A stretch of DNA of 64,000 nucleotides, taken from DATEDA01 sp963789885 (GTDB taxonomy: Bacteria; Pseudomonadota; Gammaproteobacteria; Burkholderiales; SG8-39). The notes under the pieces were generated by a model, which had not been told where the DNA came from, searched no databases, and saw nothing but the letters and a program-made list of their open reading frames with translations. The stretch covers positions 81,365 through 145,364 of the forward strand of contig CAWBNB010000040.1 of the NCBI GenBank assembly GCA_963789885.1. Reading direction: 5' to 3'. The position numbers were made by a program, and so were the translations under genes. Shown here piece after piece: positions 1 through 9,484 of this stretch; position 1 is the first letter of the stretch; each line of letters begins with the position of its first letter.

Positions 1-331
1 TCACTCCTGGAGATTGCAGATGGTAGCGTGCGACCGACAGCGGAGCCGTTCACACAGCTTCCGCTCGTTGCTGCCGACGGCATGATCACCTGGAGCTGTG
101 GCCCCTGGGAGGACGATGTGGCCGAGCCCGCCTTCGGTACTGGGGCTGGTCGAAAAGGTGCCGTCGAACGACGGCATGTTGCGTTCATCACGGGAGCAGC
201 CGCATGCATAGATTGGATCGTCGTCGGGTCCTGCGCCCCGGGCAAGCTGGCCACAGCGGCCGAACGGGGGTCGCTGCACGGCCCGAAGCAAGCTGGCGCC
301 TGCAAGATGGCATGAACGGCGGAGGCCAGGC
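1..331. other. Leading intergenic region, no gene recognised
   Basis: I see no convincing gene in this stretch. Short open frames exist on both strands but their translations show no recognisable domain, signal peptide or ribosome-binding site. I also find no sigma-54 promoter of the kind present upstream of most other operons in the window. It presumably contains the promoter of the amidohydrolase that starts at 332, but no element can be named. Confidence 0.4.
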
Positions 332-1411
332 ATGACGCACGGAACGCAGCCGAAAAGCGGCAAGCCCCAAAGGGGCACGCAACCGCTGTGGTGGGTGGAC
401 GAGGAGTGGCTCGCGCAGCGCACGGAAGAGGTGATCGAGCCCGAGCGTCCGATCGTCGACCCGCACCACCACCTGTGGCACCGGTCGGAACCCTACCTGG
501 TGCCACAGCTGGTAGCGGACCTCCGCTGCGGGCACAACATCCGCGGGACGGTGTACGTGGAGTGCGGGTTCATGTACCGCGCCGAGGGCGATCCGCGCTT
601 CATCACCGTGGGCGAGGTGGAGTACGCGAACGGCGTGGGCGCCGCCTTCGCCAGCAACTACTACGGCCCGGTGCGTGCGTGTGCGGGCATCGTCGGCAAG
701 GTGGATCTGACGATGGGTGCGTTCGCCGAGGAGGTGCTCCAGGCCTGCATTGCACGTGCGCCGGACCGCTTCCGCGGCATCCGCCACATGGCGGCGTGGG
801 ATCCCAGTCCCGACGTCAGCCAGCTGCTGCACCCACCCCCGCCGAATCTGCTGATGGACAATCACTTCCGCGAGGGCTTCGCCAAGCTCGCGCCGCTCGG
901 ATTGTCGTATGACTGCTGGTGCTATCACACGCAGCTACCGCAGCTGCTCGACGTAGTCGACGCCTTTCCGGCCACGCGGGTCATCATCGACCACGTCGGC
1001 GGCCGCATCGGCGAGGGGCCCTACGCGAACCGCCAGGACGAGGTCTTCGGCGAGTGGAAGTCTCGGATGCAGGCGCTCGCCCGGCGGCCCAACGTCTTCG
1101 TCAAGATCGGCGGACTAAGCGGGCGGCTGCCTGGCTTCACTTTCATCGACCGGGACCTGCCGCCGACCTCGGAGGAGCTGGCGCAGGCGTGGAAGCCGTA
1201 CGTCGAAACCTGCATCGAGACGTTCGGTCCCGAGCGTTCGATGTTCGAAAGCAACTTCCCGCCCGACAAATGCGGGTGCTCGGCACGGGTGCTGTGGAAC
1301 ACCTTCAAGCGACTCGCTGCGGGCTACTCGGAGGGCGAGAAGGCCAACCTGTTCACCGGCGCGGCCATCCGCGCCTACCGGCTTCCCGAGGCACTCGGGC
1401 GCAGTGCGTGA
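332..1411 (+). CDS. Amidohydrolase family protein (Amidohydrolase_2, TIM-barrel)
   Basis: This 359-residue protein belongs to the metal-dependent amidohydrolase_2 superfamily, whose members hydrolyse or decarboxylate lactones and aromatic acids. The signature N-terminal metal site is visible as DPHHHLWH near residue 43. Further conserved points are the RFRGIRH strand in the middle, DHVGG near residue 220 and SNFPPDK near residue 310, the last two being typical of the PF04909 barrel. No signal peptide is present, so it should be cytoplasmic. It stands alone on the plus strand, converging on Bug protein 1. A related protein lies at 22865-23940 (minus) and shares the HFWH-type start and SNFPVDK end motifs. 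The substrate is unknown. Confidence 0.85.
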   Translation: MTHGTQPKSGKPQRGTQPLWWVDEEWLAQRTEEVIEPERPIVDPHHHLWHRSEPYLVPQLVADLRCGHNIRGTVYVECGFMYRAEGDPRFITVGEVEYANGVGAAFASNYYGPVRACAGIVGKVDLTMGAFAEEVLQACIARAPDRFRGIRHMAAWDPSPDVSQLLHPPPPNLLMDNHFREGFAKLAPLGLSYDCWCYHTQLPQLLDVVDAFPATRVIIDHVGGRIGEGPYANRQDEVFGEWKSRMQALARRPNVFVKIGGLSGRLPGFTFIDRDLPPTSEELAQAWKPYVETCIETFGPERSMFESNFPPDKCGCSARVLWNTFKRLAAGYSEGEKANLFTGAAIRAYRLPEALGRSA

Positions 1412-1697
1412 TGGATCCTTGAGAACTGCGCAGCGACTCTGGACCGAACGGGCGCATTCTCCGGATCGGCTTTGAAAAAGGCGAAAGGGCATAGTGCGTC
1501 AATCTGATGGCGCCTGCCTGCCGTCCCGCACGGTGCTGGCGCCCCTGATCGGAGCCGGCTGATCTCGGCGCTCCGCGCCGCCCTCTTTTCCGGCAGCAAA
1601 GACCACTCGGCGGTCACGCGCCATCCACCTGCGCCCGCACGACCGACATCCGGTACGACGCTCTAACGCGCGTCGCGCCGAGAGGTGATCCGGGCGA

Positions 1698-2684
1698 TCA
1701 CTCGGAAAGATTCACTGTCTTTGCGATCGTCTTCCACTTGGCCTGCTCTTTTTCAACAAATTCTCGGAAGCTGGCAGGTGTAGTGGTAGCGGGCTCGGCG
1801 TAGAGCGTGCCGCGCACGCGGCTCGCCACGTCCGGCATGGCCGAAACCTTGTTGATGGCTTCGTTGAGTCGCGTCACGACGGCGGGCGGCATGCCGGCAG
1901 GCCCGACAAAGCTTATGAAAGTATGGGGGTCCAACGCGATGATGCCCTTGATACCCGTCTGCGGCAGACTCGGCACGTCGGGAAGATACGGAAGGCGCTC
2001 TTCGGTTGTCACTGCCACCGCCCGGATCTTCCCTGCATTGATGAACGACACGGTGTTCAGCGTCGTCATGACCCCCACGTGCAGGTTACCCGCGATGACC
2101 TCACGTATCACCTCGGAGTCGGCCTTGTAGGGAACGTGGGTCATCTTCATTCCCGTGATGTTCATGAGCAGCTCGATAGCGAGATGACCTGCGGTACCGA
2201 CCCCGGCCGAGCCGTAGTTCAGCTTGCCCGGATTGGCGATCGAGTAGGCCACCAGTTCACGCAGCGAACGGACGGGCAGATCGACATTGATGAAGATCAC
2301 CCCGGGGTTGGTCACCGCGATGCCGATCAGGCTGAAGTCCTTGAGCGGATCATAGGGAAGGTCCTTGCGCAGTGGAGGGTTCTGCGCGAGAGCGCTGCCG
2401 GTTGCGGCAAAAAGCGTGTAGCCGTCCGGAGGCGCTTGCATGAGCGCGCGAATGGCCACCAGCTGGTTCCCGCCAGGCTTGTTGTCGACAATGATCGCGG
2501 TACCGAGCAACTCGGACATCTTCTGCCCGTAGAGCCGGGCAACCGTATCCGTCGTGCCGCCAGGGGAAAACCCCAGGATGACCCGGATGGGCTTCGAAGG
2601 AAACTGCTGTGCGAAGGCCGGGAGAGAAAGTATTGCTCCTAACGCCAATACGGCGACCCTTCGTGTCACGCGTGCGAAGAGCAT
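1698..2684 (-). CDS. Bug/TctC-family periplasmic solute-binding protein (Bug 1)
   Basis: This 328-residue protein has an N-terminal signal peptide (MLFARVTRRVAVLALGAIL... ending near AFAQ) and the Bug-family start FPSKPIRVILGFSPGG. Later landmarks are VDNKPGGNQ, the PPDGYTL loop and HVPYK. Bug proteins bind small carboxylates for tripartite tricarboxylate transporters, but no TctA/TctB membrane genes are in the window. The ATG at 2684 was chosen over one 42 bases upstream because a GGAGG ribosome-binding sequence lies just before it and the signal peptide then starts correctly. A sigma-54 promoter at 2722-2737 points at it. Its ligand cannot be told from sequence. Confidence 0.88.
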   Translation of the reverse strand: MLFARVTRRVAVLALGAILSLPAFAQQFPSKPIRVILGFSPGGTTDTVARLYGQKMSELLGTAIIVDNKPGGNQLVAIRALMQAPPDGYTLFAATGSALAQNPPLRKDLPYDPLKDFSLIGIAVTNPGVIFINVDLPVRSLRELVAYSIANPGKLNYGSAGVGTAGHLAIELLMNITGMKMTHVPYKADSEVIREVIAGNLHVGVMTTLNTVSFINAGKIRAVAVTTEERLPYLPDVPSLPQTGIKGIIALDPHTFISFVGPAGMPPAVVTRLNEAINKVSAMPDVASRVRGTLYAEPATTTPASFREFVEKEQAKWKTIAKTVNLSE

Positions 2685-2721
2685 GTGCTGCCCCTCCTCC
2701 AATTTGATTCGAGGAGCGAGC

Positions 2722-2737
2722 AGCAATCGCCATGCCA
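2722..2737 (-). promoter_or_regulatory. Sigma-54 promoter P1 for Bug 1
   Basis: Read on the minus strand the sequence is TGGCAT-GGCGA-TTGCT, matching the -24 GG and -12 GC elements with the required spacing. The predicted start is near 2711, about 27 bases before the ATG at 2684. The surrounding gap (2685-3032) has no gene; a possible activator site lies at 2828-2844. Confidence 0.7.
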
Positions 2738-2827
2738 GCAGCCGTGCGGTCGACGAACAGAGCGCGCGGCCTGAATCTATCGCCGCTCACTCGAGCGTAC
2801 GGTGCACGAAGAAGTTTGTCTGTGCGA

Positions 2828-2844
2828 TGTCGCGTATGGCGACC
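2828..2844. promoter_or_regulatory. Possible upstream activator site, single
   Basis: TGTC-GCGTATGGC-GACC matches seven of the eight outer positions of the TGTC-N9-GACA motif found at other sigma-54 promoters in the window. It lies about 90 bases upstream of P1. Only one site is seen, so support is weaker than for the paired sites. Confidence 0.35.
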
Positions 2845-3032
2845 GGGCGCTGTGTGCACGTGTCAGAGACAGCGTGCATTTGCAGCGGACACCGGAGTCG
2901 CGCCCGCGACCGGTCTGCCGTCAAGCCGGCAAGCGTCGCAGGTAAGGACCAGCAGATGAAGAGCGAGATGGGCGGGTCGCGAGCGGGGGCTTTGAGCCCC
3001 GGGTCAAGCGCGGTCTCGCGACCCGCGGCGGC

Positions 3033-4761
3033 TCAGCCGCCGGTGTCGGGCCCAAAGCCCATCTGGGTCAACCGCTTGTAGAGATAGGAGCGGGAGATGC
3101 CGAGCTCCGTGGCAACCCGCTTCTTGTTTCCATGGTACCGCGCCATCGCTTGACGGATGAGTTGCTCTTCCAGGTGTTCTACGGCGCTGCTCACGCGCAT
3201 GGGCTCCGGCCTGCCGCTCGCATGCTCGAGAGCCGCCTCGCCTCCAGGATCAGCCAGCGGCACCTCCCGCGACGCTTCGGAAACCTCCGACTCGATCAGC
3301 CCGAAATCGACCGGCCTGATGACGTCCGCCTCGCCGAAGATCGCCGCGCGCTCCACCATGTGCATCAGCTGACGGACGTTGCCCGGCCAGCGCTGGCTTC
3401 GCAGAAATTCAAGCGCCTCGGCGGACAGCTTCTTCGGGCGTATTCCGTGCCTCTCCGCAAACTGGTTGAGCGCCAGCTCCGCAAGCAGCGGAATGTCGTC
3501 GAGCCGCTCCCGCAGCGCCGGGAGCCGTATCGTCACAGCGCCAATGCGATAGAAGAGGTCGAGCCGGAAGGTGCCGTCGGCGATCATGCCTGCGAAGTTG
3601 CGGTTGCTGGCGCTGATCAGCCGGAAGTCCGAGTGGCGAAGCTCGTTGCCGCCCACCCGTTGAAACGAGCCGTCCTGAAGGACGCGCAGCAGCTTCACCT
3701 GCACCTCGGCCGGCATGTCGCCGACCTCGTCGAAGAAGAGCGTGCCGCGGTCCGCCTGCTCGATCTTCCCTCGCCTGCCCTTGCGCTCGGCGCCGGTGAA
3801 CGAGCCCGCCTCGTAGCCGAAGAGCTCGCTCTCGACGAGTGTCGCCGGCAGCGCGGCGGCGTTGACCATGACCATGCTGGCATCGCGCCTGGAACTCAGC
3901 TTGTGGATCGCGTGTGCAGCAAGTTCCTTGCCGGTGCCGCTTTCGCCCGTCAGCAGGACCGGGATGTCCAGGGGCGCGACCTTGACGATCTGCTGCTTGA
4001 GTTGCTGCATGGCCAGGCTGTCGCCCACCATCTGGTCCAGCCCGTAGCTGCGGTTCCTCAGGTCGTTCAGCTCGCGGCGGTAGTAGGCCACCTCGGATTT
4101 CAGCTTCGTCAGCTCATTGGAAAGCGCCAGGAGCTGCTCCGGGCCCTTGAACATGACCTGCCCGATCGCGCCGACCGTCTCGCCTTTGCTGTTGCGTATC
4201 GGGTGGCGCGTCACGACGCGGGTCACCCCCCGCATTTCGTGGAGCGAGCCGACCTCTGCCTTGCCCGTCGCGGCCACATGGTGCAGCCGCGTGTTCTCGA
4301 TCACCTCGGTGATGTGGCGGCCAACACAAGCGCCCGGGCTCAGGCCGAAGAACCGCTCATGCACCGGACTCATGTAGCGCAGGATGCCTTCCCGGTCCAC
4401 GACGGTGATGGCCTCGAAGGGATTGGTGAGGAAGTGGGCCAGGATGTCGCCCGCAAAGTCGACCGAACCGACGAGCTCGAACAGCGAGTCACGGCCCTCC
4501 TGCTGCATCGCGACCAGCACGGTCGCGTCGGGCGTCGGCAGGACCACGACCACCACGGCGGAGCCATCCGGCCCTTCCACGGAAAACACGCGCTGCTCGC
4601 GGCGCTGCGCATCGCGCCAGCCGCTGCACGATCCGCGTCGCCAGCTCGCGCTGCGCCGCGATGCCGCTGGCCGCCAGCTCCTTTCCGTCGGCAGCGAGGA
4701 TCAGTACGCCGCGTAGTGCGCTCAGCGAACCCTCCTCCGGACTACTGTTCTGTGTCTTCAT
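3033..4761 (-). CDS. Sigma-54-dependent transcriptional activator (PAS-AAA+-Fis), one frameshift
   Basis: The restored protein has about 575 residues: a PAS domain (ITVVDREGILRYMSP region), a AAA+ sigma-54 interaction domain and a C-terminal Fis-type helix-turn-helix (GNKKRVATELGISRSYLYKR). The AAA+ part has Walker A GESGTGKE, Walker B TLFFDEVGD and an LRER segment. The sigma-54 contact loop reads GSFTGA rather than GAFTGA. The frame starting at the ATG at 4761 (MKTQNSSPEEGS) joins the long frame only if one base is removed near 4610-4625, so a single insertion, probably technical, splits the N-terminus. Without that repair the gene would start at GTG 4589. It is divergent from the CaiB operon and is the only sigma-54 activator in the window. 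Confidence 0.9.
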
Positions 4762-4778
4762 TTTGAGGACATCATACC

Positions 4779-4795
4779 TGTCTTTGGCAAAGACA
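4779..4795. promoter_or_regulatory. Palindromic upstream activator site for P2
   Basis: TGTC-TTTGGCAAA-GACA is a near-perfect 17-bp palindrome, with eight-base arms around one central base. It lies 18 bp upstream of the activator ATG and about 85 bp upstream of the sigma-54 promoter P2, so it could serve both activation of the CaiB operon and autoregulation. It is the cleanest copy of the motif found at several other sigma-54 promoters here. Confidence 0.6.
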
Positions 4796-4880
4796 CCCAA
4801 ATGGACACCCCTCCGGCGGGTCACGGCCTGGTGGCCCGTAATCTCTTCTCTGGCGGGGGCCTAAGGCGCCGGCGAGGGCA

Positions 4881-4896
4881 TGGCACACAGCTTGCA
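4881..4896 (+). promoter_or_regulatory. Sigma-54 promoter P2 for the CaiB/BadI-like operon
   Basis: TGGCAC-ACAGC-TTGCA is a perfect -24/-12 element. The predicted transcription start is near 4907, which rules out translation starts upstream of that point and leaves the ATG codons at 4909 and 4930 as candidates for the first gene. Confidence 0.8.
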
Positions 4897-4929
4897 CGAC
4901 GCACTGCGATGCTTGCCGAACACCCTGCG

Positions 4930-6171
4930 ATGTCCGCTGACGCCTCGCTGCCCCTGCACGGCCTGCCTTCCAGGTCGGCCCCGGCGCTCGATCTGCTCGC
5001 CGGAGTAAGAGTCCTCGATCTCACCTCATCGATCGCCGGTCCTTACGCCGGCCAGTTGCTCGCCGACCTTGGCGCGACCGTAGTCAAGGTGGAAAAGCCC
5101 GAGACGGGCGACGATGCACGCGCCTGGGGGCCGCCCTTCCTGCACGACGAGTCGCTCTGGTTCTTGAGCGTCAACCGGGGCAAGCAGAGCGTCACGCTCG
5201 ATTTCAGCGCTCCGCAGGGACTGGAGGTCCTGCGCAGGCTGGTGTCGCAGTGCGACGTGATCCTGCTCAATCTGGTCGCGCGAGCGCAACGCAAGCTGAA
5301 GCTCGATGCGGCATCGCTTCGCACGCTGAACCCGCGCCTGATCCACGCGTCGCTGACCGGTTTCGGCCTTCGCAGTCAGCGTGCGGACCTGCCCTGTTAC
5401 GACCTGATCGCTGAGGGCTATTCCGGGGTCATGGACCTGACCGGCGAACCGGATGCCTCCCCGCAGAAGGTCGGCACGCCGGCCGCCGATCTCCTCGCCG
5501 GCCATGACGCGGCCCTGGCCGTCCTCGCGGCACTGCTTCGGCGCCAGCGTGACGGGGCTGGCTGCGAGATCGACGTCTCGATGGTGGAGAGCATGTCCCG
5601 CTTCATGGCGCCGAGGCTCATACCCTACCTCGGCTCCGGCGAGCTGAGCCGCAGGTCCGGTGGCCGCGACAGCGTGATCGCCATCTACCAAGTCTTCGAT
5701 ACCGAAGATGAGCCGATGACGCTTGGGCTAGGCAACGACGCGATCTGGAAGAGGTTCTGGGAAGCGGTGGGCAGGCCAGAGGTCGCCCTCAACCCCGCGT
5801 TTGCAAGCAACGCGGAGCGCCGCAACCGGCGCACCGAAATCGTGGACCTGATCGCCGGGCTGCTGCGCAGCAAGCCACGCGCGCACTGGCTCGACCTCCT
5901 TGCGCGCGCGCGCGTCCCGGCGGGCCCCATCCATAGGCTCGACCAGCTTGCCAACGATCCCGTGCTCCGCGAGGCGGGATTCGTTTACCGTAGCGAGGGA
6001 CCTGACGGCCCGATTCCTCAAGTGGGACTGGGAATCCGCTTCGACGGTCGATCGGAAGGCACGGGCATGCCACCGCCCAAGCTCGGAGCGCACACGGACC
6101 TCGTCCTGCGGTCCTGGCTTGATTGCAATCCTGTGGAACTTGACCAACTTCGCGCGCAGCGCGTCATTTGA
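4930..6171 (+). CDS. CaiB/BaiF family III CoA-transferase
   Basis: This protein of about 413 residues moves CoA between carboxylic acids. It shows the family start LAGVRVLDLTSSIAGPYAGQ, the VVKVEKPETGD strand, the NRGKQSVTLD segment and ADLLAG, which carries the probable catalytic aspartate. The frame is open further upstream, but sigma-54 promoter P2 places the transcript start near 4907, so I use the ATG at 4930 (MSADASLPL); ATG 4909 would be almost leaderless. No clear ribosome-binding site precedes either. It is the first gene of a plus-strand operon with a ring-cleaving hydrolase and an acyl-CoA ligase, which suggests it helps activate the pathway substrate. Confidence 0.85.
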   Translation: MSADASLPLHGLPSRSAPALDLLAGVRVLDLTSSIAGPYAGQLLADLGATVVKVEKPETGDDARAWGPPFLHDESLWFLSVNRGKQSVTLDFSAPQGLEVLRRLVSQCDVILLNLVARAQRKLKLDAASLRTLNPRLIHASLTGFGLRSQRADLPCYDLIAEGYSGVMDLTGEPDASPQKVGTPAADLLAGHDAALAVLAALLRRQRDGAGCEIDVSMVESMSRFMAPRLIPYLGSGELSRRSGGRDSVIAIYQVFDTEDEPMTLGLGNDAIWKRFWEAVGRPEVALNPAFASNAERRNRRTEIVDLIAGLLRSKPRAHWLDLLARARVPAGPIHRLDQLANDPVLREAGFVYRSEGPDGPIPQVGLGIRFDGRSEGTGMPPPKLGAHTDLVLRSWLDCNPVELDQLRAQRVI

Positions 6172-6181
6172 TGGGGTCACC

Positions 6182-6961
6182 ATGCAGTTCGAAGAAATCA
6201 TCTATCGGGAAGACGGGCCGGTCGGCACGATCACGCTGAACCGGCCGCACGATGGCAACATGTTCACGCCGCGGATGTGCCACGAGATCCGCGATTGCAT
6301 CAACGAGATCCGCCGCGAAACGCGCACGCGCGTGATCGTTCTCACCGGCGCGGGCGACAAGTTCTTCTGCATCGGGGGCCGCAAGGAAGGCATGGAGGAC
6401 ACGCTCCTCTACGCCGGCATGCTGCCCACGCTGGAGATGTACGAGAGCATCGACCGGCTGCAGAAGCCGGTCATTGCGTCCGTCAACGGCTTCGCGGTCG
6501 GCGGAGGCAACGTGCTCCAGATGGTCTGCGATATGACCATCGCCAAGGAGAGCGCGATCTTCCGGCAGGTGGGGCCGATGATGGGCAGCTTCGACGCCGG
6601 CTACGGCACCTGGTACCTGGAGGACCTGGTCGGGAAGAAGCGCGCCAAGGAGATGTGGTATCGCAACCCGAAGCTCACCGCGAAGCAGGCCCTCGACTGG
6701 GGGCTCATCAACCATGTGGTGCCGGACCCCGAGCTGCAGGACGCGACTCGCAAGTTTGCGCTCGAAGTCGCCGAGCGCGGCGCGTTCGCGCTTGCCTCGG
6801 TCAAGGGGGCCTTCAATGCGCGGCACGGCGGGGTCGGGGGTCTCGCCCGCATGGCGCACGATCTGCTCCTGAGCGGGTACCTGAAAACCGAGGAGCACGA
6901 AGAGTTGGCCAAAGCGTTCGCCGAGCGCCGCAGCCCCGACGCGTCGCGATTCGGCCGCTGA
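6182..6961 (+). CDS. BadI/MenB-like crotonase, probable 2-ketocyclohexanecarboxyl-CoA hydrolase type
   Basis: The 259-residue crotonase starts MQFEEIIYREDGPVGTI and contains VGGGNVLQMVCDMTIA followed by FRQVGPMMGSFDAGYGTWYL. The QVGPxMGSxDxGYGT block and the following KRAKEMWY are, from memory, characteristic of BadI (hydrolytic ring opening of 2-ketocyclohexanecarboxyl-CoA) and of MenB, not of ordinary hydratases. The start at 6182 is 11 bases after the CaiB stop. With a CoA-transferase before it, and a ligase, hydratase and dehydrogenase after it, the likely role is C-C bond cleavage of a cyclic beta-keto-acyl-CoA. The true substrate is not established. Confidence 0.8.
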   Translation: MQFEEIIYREDGPVGTITLNRPHDGNMFTPRMCHEIRDCINEIRRETRTRVIVLTGAGDKFFCIGGRKEGMEDTLLYAGMLPTLEMYESIDRLQKPVIASVNGFAVGGGNVLQMVCDMTIAKESAIFRQVGPMMGSFDAGYGTWYLEDLVGKKRAKEMWYRNPKLTAKQALDWGLINHVVPDPELQDATRKFALEVAERGAFALASVKGAFNARHGGVGGLARMAHDLLLSGYLKTEEHEELAKAFAERRSPDASRFGR

Positions 6962-6986
6962 ATAGCTCGCATCCGGGAACCAAGTC

Positions 6987-8658
6987 ATGTCGCATCTCCT
7001 CACGTTGCACGATCCGTTGATCGCGAGAGAAAACTATCTCTCGGGCATCTGGCAGACCGACACGCTGTATTCGCTTGCGCGCAGACACGCAACCGAGCGC
7101 GGGAGCGCCTACGCCGTGCGCGACAGCGCGAAGCGTTTGACCTGGAGCGCGCTTCTGGCGTGGTCGGACGCCCTAGCCGCGCATCTCCACGACAGCGGGC
7201 TGCGGGCGGGCGATCGTGTCTCGATGTGGCTGCCGAGCCGGCTCGAAACGATCGTGGTCTGGCTTGCCTGCTCGCGCAACGGTTACGTCTGCAACCCGTC
7301 GCTCCACCAGAACTACACGGTCGCGGAAGTCGCGACGCTGCTCTCGCGCATCGAGTGCCGCGCGCTCTTCGCGCAACCCGGATGGGGGGCGGACGCGGCG
7401 ACGGCCGACATCTTCGCGCGCGCCGCGGAGTTGGGTCATCTCAAGCGGATCTACGCGCTGCCCCCGCTGAAGACACCGGACGCCAAGGTGCCTTCCGGCG
7501 CGGACCCGATGCCCTCGCCGGGGCAATCGTCACGCCTTCCGCTCCCTGCGCCGAGCGCGCATCCGGACCAGATCGTGTACCTCGCGTTCACGAGCGGCAC
7601 CACCGGCCCGCCAAAGGGCGTCATGCACAGCGACAACACGCTGCTCGCCAACGCCCGGGCGATGGTGTCGGACTGGGGGCAGAACGAGAAGTCCGTGCTG
7701 CTCACTCTCAGCCCCATCAGCCACCACATCGGCACCGTGGCGGTGGCGCAGGCGCTGGTGGCAGGCTGCGAGCTCGTCACGCACGATCACACCGCGGGAA
7801 TCGCGGCGCTCGACTGGATCGAGACCACGGGCGCCACCTACGTCATGGGCGTGCCCACGCACGCGATGGATCTGCTGCACGAAGTGGACAGGCGCGGCGC
7901 GACCCGGCTCGGCGCGGTGAAGGTCTTCTACATGGCGGGCGCTCCGATCCCCACGGAAACCGCCCGGCGGCTGCTGTCACTCGGCGCGACGCCCCAGAAT
8001 GTCTACGGGATGACCGAGAACGGCTCGCATCAGTACACCAAGCCGACGGATTCAGTGGAGGTCATTACCGCTACATGCGGCAAGGCGTGCGCGGGCTATG
8101 AGGTCCGGCTGTGGCAACCCGAGAACCCGGACCTCGAGGCCGCGCCCCGGCGAGGTCGGCGAGATCGGCGGGCGCGGCGGAGTGCTGATGCTCGGCTACT
8201 TCAGCAACCAGACGGCGACCGAATCGTCCTTCAACGCGAGCGGCTGGTTCCTGAGCGGCGATCTCGGTCGGTTCGACAGCGTCGGCAACCTGGGGATCGT
8301 GGGGCGCAAGAAGGACCTCATCATTCGCGGCGGACACAACATCCACCCGGCTCACATCGAGGAGTACGCACATCGCCACCCCCGCGTGAGAAAGGCTGCC
8401 GCGTTCGGCGTGGCCGACAAGCGTCTGGGCGAGAAGGTATGCCTCGCCATCATTGGCGACGACAACCCACCGGCCGCCGAAGAGATCCTCCAGCACCTGG
8501 CTCGAGAGGGATTATCCAAATTCGACATGCCGGAGTTCTTCGTGGTGCTACCGGAATTCCCGCTGACCGCGAGCGGCAAGATCCTCAAGCGCGAGCTCAT
8601 GCAATGGGTGAGTAGCGGCCGCGTGCAACCGAAACCTGTGCGCTACCGCGCCCCGTGA
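6987..8658 (+). CDS. Acyl-CoA synthetase (AMP-forming), one frameshift
   Basis: The restored protein has about 556 residues and belongs to the ANL ligase superfamily, which activates carboxylic acids through an acyl-adenylate. The P-loop-like motif LAFTSGTTGPPKGVMHS is near residue 195, YGMTEN near 340, and the hinge/C-terminal parts GDLGRFD and KDLIIRGGHNIHP follow. A catalytic lysine appears in ASGKILKR. The frame breaks in the CCCC run at 8145-8148; removing one C joins LEAAP to GEVGEIGGRGG. The gap to the upstream gene is 25 bases, and the stop overlaps a possible GTG start of the next gene. The carboxylic acid substrate cannot be named. Confidence 0.85.
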
Positions 8659-8660
8659 CC

Positions 8661-9425
8661 ATGGTCGAACTGACTCATGACGAGGAATTCGCAGTCCTCA
8701 CGATCCGGCGGCCTGCCGCCCTCAACGCGCTCAGCTTCGAGCTGATCGGGCGGATCGGCGAATGCATCCGCGAATCGGGGCGCTCGTCCGCCCGGGCGCT
8801 GATCGTCACCGGCGAGGGCGAGAAATCCTTCTGCGCCGGCGCCGACATCAAGGAGCTGCAGCAACGCGGGTTGGCCGCGCAGCGCGAAGGCGCGGAGCTG
8901 GGTCAAGCGGTGTTCGCGCTGCTCGACCGGCTGCCCATTCCTTCCGTGGCGCTCGTCAACGGATTCGCGTTCGGCGGCGGCTGCGAGCTGGCGCTCGCCT
9001 GCACCTTGCGGCTCGCGCTGCCGAATGCGAAGTTCGGTCTCCCGGAGGTCAAGCTCGGTCTCATTCCCGGCTATGGCGGCACCCAGCGCCTGCCGCGCCT
9101 CATCGGGCCCGGCCGCGCGCTGGAGCTCGTGATGACCGGCCGGACCGTTGGGGCCGAAGAAGCGCTTTCGATCGGGCTTGTCAACCGGATCGTCCAGCCG
9201 CCGGGACTCGCCGCCGCCAAGGCGTACGCGCGCGAGTTCACCGGCCACGGCCTGCGTGCGCTGCAGTTCGCGCGGGAAGCCGTCCAGCGTGCGCTCGATG
9301 TCCCTCTGCAGGAAGGGTTGCGGACGGAAGCGGATCTTTCCACCCTCGCCTACCGCACCCGCGACGCGGAGGAAGGCATGCAGGCATTCGTCGAGAAGCG
9401 CAAACCCCAGTTCCGCGATGAGTGA
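8661..9425 (+). CDS. Enoyl-CoA hydratase/isomerase family protein
   Basis: The 254-residue crotonase retains both acidic residues expected of a true enoyl-CoA hydratase: one in FGGGCELALACTLR and one in GLPEVKLGLIPGYGGTQRLP. The oxyanion loop CAGADIKEL is near residue 60. An ATG at 8661 is used; an in-frame GTG at 8655 overlapping the stop of the acyl-CoA ligase is possible. Tight spacing puts it in the same operon, where it would hydrate an enoyl-CoA before the 3-hydroxyacyl-CoA dehydrogenase that follows. Confidence 0.85.
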   Translation: MVELTHDEEFAVLTIRRPAALNALSFELIGRIGECIRESGRSSARALIVTGEGEKSFCAGADIKELQQRGLAAQREGAELGQAVFALLDRLPIPSVALVNGFAFGGGCELALACTLRLALPNAKFGLPEVKLGLIPGYGGTQRLPRLIGPGRALELVMTGRTVGAEEALSIGLVNRIVQPPGLAAAKAYAREFTGHGLRALQFAREAVQRALDVPLQEGLRTEADLSTLAYRTRDAEEGMQAFVEKRKPQFRDE

Positions 9426-9484
9426 TTCGGCCCGACAAGCACAACGGAGCGCCCCGCGGCGCTCGAACGATCCAAGGAAAATCC

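Noticed and set aside
1..423. Minus-strand 140-residue frame at the window start
   Set aside because: Cysteine- and serine-rich translation without domain, overlapping the well-supported amidohydrolase start.
3132..4766. A 544-residue open frame on the plus strand antisense to the sigma-54 activator
   Set aside because: It mirrors the codon bias of the activator gene, has no recognisable domain and no ribosome-binding site.
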